A stretch of DNA of 64,000 nt from Macrophomina tecta. Lineage: Eukaryota > Ascomycota > Dothideomycetes > Botryosphaeriales > Botryosphaeriaceae. The notes beneath the pieces were generated by a model that saw only the letters and a list, made by a program, of their open reading frames with translations, was not told where the DNA came from and searched no databases. The stretch covers positions 3,596,001 through 3,660,000 of the forward strand of contig JAKSGN010000002.1 of assembly GCA_024180945.1 (NCBI GenBank). Direction: 5' to 3'. Below, piece after piece: positions 55,444 to 64,000 of the stretch. Within the stretch, counting starts at the first letter, position 1. Each line of letters begins with the position of its first letter. The translations under genes and the position numbers were made by a program.

Positions 55444-57777
55444 CTAATCATATGAAATTGCTGTCTTCCTGATATCAATAATCTTTGCCTTATCCCAAGA
55501 ATGTAAACACTGAGCAGCTTGTATTGTGCTCTGCTCAAGATGATTGCGGCGCTTCGTTATCATAAGGCCAAGCCTGCTGAACACTCGCTCAGGCTCATCG
55601 CTCATCGCCGGAATTGAGAGCATGTCGAAAGCCATTTGTGCAAGATGAGGATACTCGGTGGCTCCAATAGTACGCCACCAATGCAGTGGATTTTCGGTAT
55701 CAACTTGCGCTTGGTTGTTATAACGGTCGAACTCATCTGTAGCAACTACCTTGCGAGATTGGCTTCGAGCTTTAGCCAAACCCCTCATGCGGTATGCCTC
55801 CATCGTATTCAGTTCTCGCTCAGTCTTCTTCAGCGGTGAGATAGCCTCTGAGACTGGTTGTTGCTTATAGGCAGAGTTCCACAGTGATTTGACTGCTCTT
55901 TTTCCGGTAGTAATCCAGGACTTGTTGTTTGCCCATTGAGACTCGATGAACTTCCAGGTATAGCCAGGATGTAGCACAGTTGCTGCCAGGTATGCAGGTG
56001 AGTCACCGAGCTTTGCATAGTACTCCTCGGCCTTGTCAAGGGCAAGCTTGATCTGGGTGGCGAAATGCCATTGTCCTTCAGATGTAGCTGGCGGGGCATG
56101 CTTGTAGCGTTCGTACGCGGCCGTGAACTCCTCAACGATACATTCGAGGTCCATCTGAACATTACTGAGTCCACAGGATTTGCCGTCACCTGGCTGGCCT
56201 TGGAGATCCATTGTAGCACTCCAGCATGGCTCGAGCAGTTTTGCGTACTGTGTCAAGATATCCCAGTCTTCTGCCTCGAGCGTGTCTCTCAGGATAGCAT
56301 TCTGCGCAGCATCTTCATCTTCAGCCCAACGTCCTCTAGTCTTCTCCTTTCCAGCCCGTTCTCGCTCAGATGCAATAAATTCCTCAAAAGGAGCTCGGAG
56401 CTTCAGGAGTGTCAGAATCTCATCGTATACGCTGTTCCAGCGAGTGTCGTTGCTTCGGTGAAGCTCGCGCGTCTTGATTGTATGCCATTCATTTGGATCC
56501 ACGATGGTTTTGAAGTACTTAAGTTGAGCAGTATGCCACCGGTTTCGCCTCTGAGGACTTGCGTACGTCCAGACGATGAGATTATGAGCCCTGCCAACCG
56601 GTCCAGTTCTTCTCCACTGCCTCAATTCTTCCTTCAAGTTCGCCGGTACTGAGTCGTCGAGCTCAAAGAGATTCTCGTCAAAGCCGAACAAGAGATGGCG
56701 AGCGATCAGGTTGATAATATGGCCTGCGCAGCGCAGGCGACGCTCATTCGGATCAAAATTGAACTCATCTGCAATGAACTGCATCGCCGTATCGTTATTC
56801 GGAGCGTTGTCTAAAACGAAGAAGCCGAGCTTGTCTTGGATGCCGAAATCTTTGATCACCCGGATAACCTGCTCTGCAACCTCCCCACCTGCATGGGAGT
56901 CAGATTGCTCAGGTGTCGCCAGAAGGATAGATTGGGATTCAAACTTTATATTGATAAAGTGAGCAACGATGCCGTTTAGGGAGATATAATTGCCGGATGT
57001 CCAGAGGTCAAACGAGATATGAATCTTGCTGACAGCATTCTGCAGCTCTTTTCTGACTACTGCCTTATGAAGTCCATATCCTTTCAGAATCCAGTGCCTT
57101 ACAGTTGGTCCGCAGGGCATTGCATCTCTTGCACGCGGTGAGAGATAAGTAACAAACTCGCGGAAAACTTCACTGTCGACTTGCCGAAACGATACGTTAT
57201 CGTAGACAATCCACCGAATAAGAAGCTTCTGAAAAGTACCCTCATCGAACGCCAGTGCCAACTTATTCAGGATTGCTTGCTCACGAGGCTCATCAGCATT
57301 TAAGCCTGCTGGTACTGACGTATCCTTCCGCTCGAACGGTACAATCTCCTTCTCTTCATTGAAGGTATCGCCATGAACTTGGCGGATGTGTTTTGTTACA
57401 TTCGCACTTCCACGCTCAATATTGTAGTGGTGCCTAGGACGTACACCTTCAGCATTGTGGCAGCGAAGACATAACCACCAACGATTCGAAGATTTGGAAT
57501 CTTCAGTCGGTACACCAACTTTCCAGATGCCCGAGCTGAGCTTGCCTGTGAGCTGTGTAATAGGAATGCTGAACCCAGGTAGTCGGCCCCAGTCGACCGA
57601 GTCGTAGTTGAACCGGGATTTTTCAAATGGAGTAGCCTCGCCGGCTCGCGCTTTATTACTCCATTCTGAATCGAATGTGAGCTCGTCCGTAGGAGTCGAT
57701 ATATTGGAGGCAATACAGGAAGTACTGGCGAGTGATGGGGATGACGGTGCCACCGATTGTGTAGATAGAGGCGCCAT
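55444..57777 (-). CDS. hAT-family transposase, intact
   Basis: A single exon of 777 residues; the ATG at 57777 (MAPLSTQSVAPSSPS) is used because the frame above it has no ATG. A BED-type zinc finger lies at about 105-150 (WWLCLRCHNAEGVRP, then NVTKHIRQVHGD: C-x2-C ... H-x4-H). The RNase H-like catalytic core follows, with KIHISFDLWTSGNYISLNG near 260 carrying the first catalytic Asp and FFVLDNAPNNDTAM near 325 the second; an insertion domain and then HRSNDTRWNSVYDEIL follow. The C-terminal dimerisation domain is clear: NPLHWWRTIGATEYPHLAQM and SIPAMSDEPERVFSRLGLMI, ending TKRRNHLEQSTIQAAQCLHS. No stop or frameshift interrupts it, so it could be active, and could move non-autonomous elements with matching ends. 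Confidence 0.95.
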   Translation of the reverse strand: MAPLSTQSVAPSSPSLASTSCIASNISTPTDELTFDSEWSNKARAGEATPFEKSRFNYDSVDWGRLPGFSIPITQLTGKLSSGIWKVGVPTEDSKSSNRWWLCLRCHNAEGVRPRHHYNIERGSANVTKHIRQVHGDTFNEEKEIVPFERKDTSVPAGLNADEPREQAILNKLALAFDEGTFQKLLIRWIVYDNVSFRQVDSEVFREFVTYLSPRARDAMPCGPTVRHWILKGYGLHKAVVRKELQNAVSKIHISFDLWTSGNYISLNGIVAHFINIKFESQSILLATPEQSDSHAGGEVAEQVIRVIKDFGIQDKLGFFVLDNAPNNDTAMQFIADEFNFDPNERRLRCAGHIINLIARHLLFGFDENLFELDDSVPANLKEELRQWRRTGPVGRAHNLIVWTYASPQRRNRWHTAQLKYFKTIVDPNEWHTIKTRELHRSNDTRWNSVYDEILTLLKLRAPFEEFIASERERAGKEKTRGRWAEDEDAAQNAILRDTLEAEDWDILTQYAKLLEPCWSATMDLQGQPGDGKSCGLSNVQMDLECIVEEFTAAYERYKHAPPATSEGQWHFATQIKLALDKAEEYYAKLGDSPAYLAATVLHPGYTWKFIESQWANNKSWITTGKRAVKSLWNSAYKQQPVSEAISPLKKTERELNTMEAYRMRGLAKARSQSRKVVATDEFDRYNNQAQVDTENPLHWWRTIGATEYPHLAQMAFDMLSIPAMSDEPERVFSRLGLMITKRRNHLEQSTIQAAQCLHSWDKAKIIDIRKTAISYD

Positions 57778-58075
57778 TCTAGGGGGTTGATAATTGTACA
57801 ATTCTGAAGCTTCTCTTATAGTAGAATACCACTGACAATTGTCGTTAGATGGAGGTGTAAAGCTTGTTAATATTAAGGAGAAGATACGAAATCCGGATCG
57901 TCATAAAGGCGTAAAGCTTTGACAGCTTCATTCAGGGGAATCGCTAAATGAGGATGTAGATAGCGATGGCTTGCGCCACAATACCCCAGTGGATCAGAAT
58001 GGACGGATTATCCAATCCACGCTAGATCCGGATCAACGCCACTTTGGACGGATTCGGACGGATCGGTGTTTTCCG

Positions 58076-58096
58076 ATCCGTCCATTTTTCACACTG
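58076..58096 (-). repeat. Right terminal inverted repeat of the hAT element
   Basis: Complement of the left end over 21 bp. ACGGAT/ATCCGT hexamers extend inward to about 57990. Confidence 0.95.
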
Positions 58097-59193
58097 CACG
58101 TCAATAACCTCTATGGCATGCTGTATGAGGCGCAGGACGAAAAGGCGCAAGCGAAAGGTGCTGCTTCGGAGAACTACCAAACTGCAATGAGGCTTAAGTC
58201 TGAAATAAGGCAACTCGAGGAAGAGTCAGACGCTTAAGATAGAAAGCTGTAGGGATGTATGGCGGAGCTACGGAGAATGCAACTCAGCTCCTTCCAGCAA
58301 GCCTAGACTGTGTGGGCTCCGAAAGAAGACAGGACGATCCGAGAGTTGGTCACAAGTCTCTATAAATCTGTCCGGACTTGGGCCAGCACCTACTGCGTGG
58401 GATTCTTGTCAAATGCTCCATGGGCCGACGAGAGGAATCTGATGCGCCTCATCGAAGATATGAAGGAAGTCGCTACCATTAGCAGTGTTCATGAGCTTAC
58501 GTGATTCGGGCATTTATTCCTCATCCTAGCGGCTCTTCTCTCGGAGCATCTCCATGATTATATCTTCAACAACCCATTCTTTGCTTTCAATGATCCCGAA
58601 GACAAAGGGTCCAACCACGATTGCGGCGATATTCTGAACAAGTTCCTTTCATCCATCCCAGAAGGTAAGATTACTTGACCCGATTGTTAGGATAGGATTT
58701 TTACTGAAATAAATAAAGAGCACCAGCCCGAAGCGCAGAAGTGGCGCGCTCAATCTCTAAGGCTCCTCTTCCCGCATCCCCAGGATACGCAACCCGACCG
58801 CACGATCTCGACGCAAGGGACTCCAGCAAAAAACCTAGCCGCCACATTGAACTTCATGACATAGTCGTGGATGCAAGCAACCTTTATGCTCGTGTTCAGA
58901 CACGAAGTTCCTCGTTTGTCTGGCAACCCTCTAGCACTTTGCTGCGCAAGCCTTTCTCTATCGCTTCAGCTCACATGAAGCCGGACCGATACCACAGACT
59001 GGAAGATGAGGAAGACCCTTCACATGATGGGAAGCCGGTGCTCATTGTGCCGAGCCCCGCTATCGAGATTCGTGGAGACTGTGGTGGGAGCAATATGCAG
59101 GGATCCCGGATTCTGGCAAAGGCATCGGTCTATCTTGATGAAAAGCCAGTGCCCGAGGTCAAGCAAGAGGGTCCTGTGCTGACATCACCCTGA

Positions 59194-61011
59194 ACCCAAA
59201 AGAACCTGACGCTTCTGTCCGGTGAAATTTGGCACAATAGTCTGATTGAAATTACTCCTCCGAGATTTCTTTCCGGACAGGAGCCGAGCGTTGACAAAGT
59301 CGAGCGGAACGGCTCACTTTTATTCCCTGCTCCAGTACCTTTCCCGGACACTTTCCAGCCTCTCTACCTGCCTGTAGTCTTCTTCGTCATTTTGGTTCGG
59401 ACTATTTAATCTTGGAAATTGAGAAGGAAAAGGGATTATTCCTGGAAAACTCATGTGGTGGCCTTTCCAAGTGTCATCGTACGAGGCTCCTCAGCATCCC
59501 CGTTCGAAGACATCATTTCCAAGCAGGTGGTCTCTTTCTTCTCCGGACCTGCAAAAATATATTCCTTTAATTGACTCCCCTCTAATGTTTTATCAGAGCA
59601 TTCCAGAAACCTTTTTTTTTTTTTTTTTTTTCGGTTGGGGACTCGATCCTTTCTTTGTTCGGGCTGCGTCAGCTCATCCCGACGCACCCCAAAATGATTT
59701 CCTGCAACTCATCAATATCTGCGCAACACATCTTCTGTAGCACCGGGGGATAGCAAACGTGCAGAGCTGCAAGATATCGCCTCTTCTCCATTAACAGAAC
59801 AAATGCCTTTGGGCCACAAGACGGTGACTGCGACTAACCCCTCGTCGGTATGGCCGGGGCGCCCGACAGGTTCCAAGCTGTCTAGTGCTCCTCCACTTTC
59901 TTTTTCAACCGAAAATTTCCTGTCGTACAAAATGATGAACGAATAATTCCATGGAATTTGTTTTATACGCGTCTGACCCTCTGTCCGTGCTCGAGCTCTT
60001 TTTTTTTTCCCCCCCCGGCCCCCCCAGTCCGAGGAGTTTCCCAGCTGGGTTCTCTTCACTAATCGTGGTGTGCGTTTCCAATACTAAGTTTTCGCTCGTC
60101 TTGATTAACTTTTTGATCTGGCTCTAGCTCGCAACATAGGCCATGATGCCCACTATACTCTCGCTACCTACACCAAACGCAGGGGGTTGAAGCAGCATCC
60201 GTGGCGCTTTTGTTGAAACTGGACGGTGGCATTTCCATCTGGAACGACTGCTTCAACTCCCTACGACTCCATATGACTACAGAGGAGAAATTCCTGGGAG
60301 CAGAGACGAATGAGCAGATGCTATATGACCGGCGAGAACTGCGTAAGTTTGACGAGAGGTATGAGGCGAGCTCACACCAGCAGCGAGAGGTGGAAGATGT
60401 TTCGAAATGTGTTTTGTGCATAATGCACGGTCATCTCCCTTCCGTCAGAACGCGCCAAGTCTCGTTATTCTCATGCAATCTCCTCACAGGGACGCCGGGC
60501 ATCTAGCAGGACCAACCTGTGCTCATTCGAAATCCAAGCACTTTACCATAGTATCCATGAGAATTTCCAGATCGTGTAGCTGCTGGTGACATTGTTGCGT
60601 CGTCCGACCAGCCCCGGAACCCACCCCAGAACTCAAAGTGGTGTTGACGTCGAAAGCCTTTACGCATAGATTTCCCCCATCGCCCAAAGCCGCTGGCATG
60701 AAACAACCTCAGCGTGAGGATAGTAGACCAACTTGGGCACCATGGCGGCTTCTACACTTCCACAGCCGCGTCCAACACCAACTCTTCAAGTTCGTAGCCA
60801 CATATTGCCGACGACAAAACGGCTCAACACAGCTCGGTGCGTGGTAACGACTAAGTCAGTGTTCCGGCTCAATACTTTCCTGCCGTCTTCCCGTAATTGG
60901 TAGAATAAAGTTGAATATTACAAATTCGTAGTCTATCTTCATGGATCTATATTCGTAAGCCATCATGTCAAGCAACAATCTCGTCAAAGCTCTGTTTTTC
61001 AAACCATATCT
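59194..61011. other. Gene-poor region with homopolymers
   Basis: It follows the broken coiled-coil gene and may hold more of its debris (for example EEKFLGAETNEQMLYDRREL at about 60280-60350, plus strand). T-runs lie at 59611-59631 and 60000-60008, the latter followed by a C-rich run to 60027. No gene supported; 3' flank of the MFS gene at the end. Confidence 0.45.
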
Positions 61012-62775
61012 TCACACATACGCCCTACTCTTCTTCTCCTCCGCCTCGGCAACTCCAACCACACTCCCCGGTCCCGAGCTGCCCCTCTCACTCACACTTC
61101 CCTCTTCCTCCACCTTCCGACCACCGCCCTGCACACCGATCCTCAGCCAACCACACAGCGGTATCCCTAAAGCCGCAACCCCCGCACAGTACAAGAAGGT
61201 TGCGGCGTACGGCTCAATTGGATCGTTGGCAAAATACCCCGACGTGGCCACACCCCTCGCCTCGACGGCATCGAAAATCGCCGTGCTGATCCCCATCCCG
61301 ATCGTCACACACAACTTCGTGACTGTCTGGAAGATACCGCCCGCGATACTCTGCTGCTCTGCCGGCAAGCTCGACATGACATACATATTCGCGACGCAGA
61401 ACTCAAAGTCCGCGCCGACCACGGCCAGCAGCAGTCCCGGAAATATGAAGGCCCAGTAACTGCTGTCTGAGTGCTGCAGACCCATGAGGAGGAAAGCGGC
61501 GACATAGGCGACTGCACCGGTGCACATAAGTAGCGTATTGGAGACGCGGTGCATGATGAGGCCGGCGATAACGTTGACGATGATGCCGCCGATGGCCATG
61601 GGTAGCATGTGCACAGCGACGAGCAAAGCCGAGTAGTGGCGCAGCTTCTGCATGTAGAGAGCGATCCAGAAGGCCATGATGGGGAAGGCGAGGAAGCCGA
61701 GCAAGAGCACAGTGATGACGAGCGAGAAGTTGCGGTCGCGCCATATGGACATGGGGACGAGCGGGTGGGCGCACCAGCGCTCCCAGAAGGCGAAAGAGAC
61801 GATCAAAAGCGCGCCAAGAATGAGGAGGACGAGGACGTAGGGTGTTTTCCAGCCCTGCGAGGCGTCGGAGCCAAGGCTGGGAGGAAGTTAGAGGGGATAG
61901 CGGGGGCCGGGAGGAAGGAATGCTTGCCTGAGTGCGCCGGAGAACATGCCGATGCCAGCAACTGTGAGGACGGTGCCGACGACGTCGAATTTCTTGACTG
62001 CCTCGAAGGACATCTTCTCCTTCCTTGTGTGGTCGACGGGGACGGTGAAGAAGGCGATAGCTACGACAACGACGTAGATGATGGCAAGCAGGAAAAAGCT
62101 CGCTCTCCAGTTGAACAGCTGCGTCGCGATACCTGATAAGATGCTGCCGAATACAAAGCCCATAGGATTACCGGCACTGAAACATGCGAAGACTTTATTC
62201 TTCCGCTTTGATGGCCGCTGATAGATGGTACCCAGCATTCCCTGAGCCGGTGGGACTGAGGCAGCGGACATGAGCCCCATCACGCCGTTCAGGATGTCGA
62301 GCTGGAGTGGTGTCTTGGAGAAGCCGGAGGCCAAGGCAAAGACTGCGAAAAGGGCCATGCTGCCGATGAAGAGCGTCTTCCGCCCAAACAGATCGGCAAG
62401 TCTACCGAAAAAGAGGAGGAAGGAGCCAGAAGCAAGACTGTACACAGGTTAGCGCGAACGGTACTGCAGATGTGGGATGGAGCGGAAGACGCACGAAGAC
62501 GAGCCAGCCAGCCAAGTAAGCTCAGCAGTGGTCATACCCAAGTCGTTCTGAACCTGCGAAGTGAGCACGGTAATGGCGCCGTTGAGGAGAGACGACATGG
62601 CAATTGCCATGGTCGCCACCAAAACGAAAAGAACCTCCTGAAGGGTGGAAGAGAACACGTCTGGCCTGGCTTCGTCGTCCACAGGCACCGACGCCTCCGC
62701 GGAGCTGGTCACGCCATGCGCCTTCTCAGTGCGCCCCGTCACGCCTGGCCGCTGGATTTCTTCGCCGTCGGCCAT
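61012..62775 (-). CDS. MFS drug:H+ antiporter-type transporter with a GC-AG intron
   Basis: Exons 62775-62495, 62437-61928 and 61876-61012 on the complement give 551 residues. Intron 1 (57 nt) is GT-AG. Intron 2 (51 nt, 61877-61927) starts AG/GCAAGC and ends CCCAG: a GC-AG intron whose removal joins MFSGAL to SLGSDASQGWKTPYVLV, the expected family sequence. After a hydrophilic N-terminus of about 50 residues, VLVATMAIAMSSLLNGAITV is TM1; the MFS signature loop LLFFGRLADLFGRKTLF lies after TM2 and PPAQGMLGTIYQ in TM4. WRASFFLLAIIYVVVVAIAF and later spans give about 14 TM segments, like DHA2 transporters. The substrate is unknown; related proteins export drugs or fungal metabolites. No biosynthetic gene lies within reach. 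Confidence 0.9.
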
Positions 62776-63586
62776 GGCTGAGGACCACACGAAAGGGCTG
62801 CTGGGTCCACGGCTGCAAATTCACGTTAAGGGCTGACATGTATATGTTTATTTTCTTTTTTTGCGAAGTCGGGAGAAGCGATTATCAGCAGAGCGGAGGA
62901 ATTCCGCTGCTTGATCAGAGCACGCAAGGCGGCATATGCAGATGGTTGTCCGCTTTCGGCAATCCGATCCGGCGTTATGACTCGGCAAGTCCGATGGCCG
63001 GCAAAGCCATCAGTCGTAAGCTCAGGGTTACACGCGGCTGAAGACCTTCCAGGAGAGCCTCTGGCGACAAGATATCCGATTGCACCCTAGAAGGAGTAGA
63101 TTTCATGAGTGGGGAGCGTCGACCGCGAATAAATACATGATATATATGGCTTTCGGAAATCCCGAACGCGACTAGCACCGAGATCAGCACTTGACCTTCG
63201 GCTTCTATTTTGAGGAGTTATTTTTTCTTTCTAGAAAAAAAAAAAAAGACTGATTAGAAAAAAAGATTCTTGCGACCGGTCCATTGGAGCTAGCACATGA
63301 GCTGATAGTGCAACATGGGAAGGCTGAAGTTCGTCCAGATGTACATGTATCGGTCGACCTACGGCAGGCACATCCAGCTGAGTGCTTCGAACCGCATATG
63401 TAGCGGATTACATCCTGGTTTACGAGCCGACTGGTTAAAGCTCCATTCAGAAGCGACAGCCGGTCTACTCGAGGAGGAGGTTCAGCAATCCGCGACCTCT
63501 CTGTGAAACGTTGATTTGGATCCCCGATTCATGAGAGAATCGCCGGGCCAGACTTGTGAGAAGCATTATCTTCCGGCGGACAAGAC
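62776..63586. other. Intergenic region
   Basis: Upstream of the MFS gene and 3' of the edge gene. A-rich run at 63235-63247. No gene supported. Confidence 0.5.
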
Positions 63587-64000
63587 TCACAACTTCCAGA
63601 CATCCCAACCCTTGAGGTCCATCCTAGAGAGAGCTCCTCTCAGCGGGCCTTGGACTTCCCCTTCTTCAGCCCAGACTTTCCCGCCAGACCAGTAGTCCAA
63701 AAAGCCATCCGGACCAGATATCAGAATGAGCCGAGAGCCAGGTGCTCGACCCGCCGCAGACTTGTCCGACTGCTGTAGTAGGCGCGCAACTTGTCCCGGC
63801 TGAATGGAGCTCTTCTCCTCATCCACGAAGTAATCCACAGCCAGTTGCTGATCGGGCGCTGCATGCCGCTTCAGCACCTCAATCTGCTTCACAATAACGC
63901 CCTTCACTCCGCCCTCCCCATCGTCATCTTTCTTTTGCTCCTGCTTGCCCAAACCCAGCCATCTCCTCCACCCACCACTGGCGCCTTCGTTATCGGCATC
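63587..64000 (-). CDS. C-terminal end of a cytochrome-b5-reductase-type (FAD/NAD-binding) protein, cut by the right edge
   Basis: The frame on the complement is open from the right edge to TGA at 63587-63589 (137 codons visible); the start lies outside. LILISGPDGFLDYWSGGK has the CGP-like turn that contacts NAD(P) in ferredoxin/cytochrome-b5 reductase folds (SGPDGF here), and the end GALSRMDLKGWDVWKL is the usual C-terminus of this fungal subgroup (Aim33-like). Before it is a charged stretch (KQEQKKDDDGEGG) and VKQIEVLKRHAAPDQQLAVD. The FAD-binding half must be to the right. Probably a membrane-anchored flavin reductase; this rests on the C-terminal motif only. Confidence 0.65.
   Translation of the reverse strand, partial: DADNEGASGGWRRWLGLGKQEQKKDDDGEGGVKGVIVKQIEVLKRHAAPDQQLAVDYFVDEEKSSIQPGQVARLLQQSDKSAAGRAPGSRLILISGPDGFLDYWSGGKVWAEEGEVQGPLRGALSRMDLKGWDVWKL

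Larger units (their letters stand above)
55279..58096 (-). mobile_element. Complete hAT transposon, 2,818 bp, with CACGTCAA target duplication
   Basis: The element is flanked by the direct 8-bp repeat CACGTCAA at 55271-55278 and 58097-58104. Its ends are perfect inverted repeats of 21 bp that begin CAGTGTGAAAAATGG. Inside each end the hexamer ACGGAT and its complement recur many times, as in hAT subterminal transposase-binding sites. It carries one gene, an intact transposase on the complement. Size, ends, duplication length and gene agree with an autonomous hAT element. It sits in a gene that is itself broken. Confidence 0.95.
55079..59193 (+). pseudogene. Fungal coiled-coil protein gene, split by a hAT transposon and carrying several stops
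   Basis: The frame begins with ATG 55079 (MPYQRSPLSAYRSRTNSRR) and continues to 55278, where the transposon interrupts after SEVQQQQSHVN. It goes on at 58105 in the same frame with NLYGMLYEAQDEKAQAKGAA and SENYQTAMRLKSEIRQLEEE. Then four in-frame stops occur (58235 TAA, 58250 TAG, 58304 TAG, 58502 TGA) while the frame still reads TVWAPKEDRTIRELVTSLYK and DYIFNNPFFAFNDPEDKG between them. A plausible intron (58668-58720) leads to HQPEAQKWRAQSLRLL, and after a frameshift HRLEDEEDPSHDGKPVLIV follows. The order resembles a widespread ascomycete family of unknown function (coiled coil, IFxNPFF, EAHxWRSQ blocks); I recall it only as a pattern. Confidence 0.8.

Noticed and set aside
60965..62136. ORFs on the plus strand opposite the MFS transporter
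   Set aside because: They are antisense shadows of the transporter exons with Pro/Ser or charged low-complexity content.

Overview
This window is nuclear DNA from a filamentous ascomycete. Its genes carry short introns (47-196 nt) with fungal GT...CTAAC...AG signals, coding DNA is GC-rich, and many products are fungal (Sld7, Ecm16/Dhr1, Itt1-like RBR ligase, Fes1, actin with early introns). An Alt a 1-family secreted protein points towards Dothideomycetes; this is inference and I would not go to genus. I saw no tRNA, rRNA, CRISPR or bacterial operon structure. Exon borders were set by hand from splice signals, frame and family resemblance.

Layout. 1-5.1 kb: the 5' part of an unrecognised gene that runs off the left edge, a glutaminyl cyclase with signal peptide and C-terminal KDEL, and a divergent mitochondrial membrane protein. 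5.9-13.1 kb: a 1,109-residue coiled-coil protein and an F-box protein, divergent across 2.4 kb. 13.1-31.5 kb: a gene-poor stretch with a decayed SNF2 helicase split by a 473-bp hAT-type MITE, an Alt a 1-like secreted protein, a small F-box/2EXR-like protein, a short-chain dehydrogenase, a second copy of the MITE, and two similar small multi-pass membrane proteins. 31.5-51.1 kb: a dense housekeeping block: RBR ubiquitin ligase, Sld7, amino-acid permease, mitochondrial leucyl-tRNA synthetase, Ecm16/Dhr1 helicase, proteasome assembly chaperone 3, Fes1 and actin. 52.6-60 kb: a second decayed block with an Hsp70-like (HSPA12-type) pseudogene and another broken gene that carries a complete 2.8-kb hAT transposon with an intact transposase. 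61-64 kb: an MFS transporter with a GC-AG intron and the C-terminal end of a flavin/NAD reductase-type protein at the right edge.

The housekeeping genes do not form a pathway, although several act in ribosome production, translation and protein quality control (Ecm16, LeuRS, Fes1, PAC3, RBR ligase). The most informative features are the two kinds of hAT insertion with exact 8-bp target duplications, each inside a gene that is itself decaying, and the run of C-to-T-compatible stop codons in the 55-59 kb pseudogene, which suggests repeat-induced point mutation.
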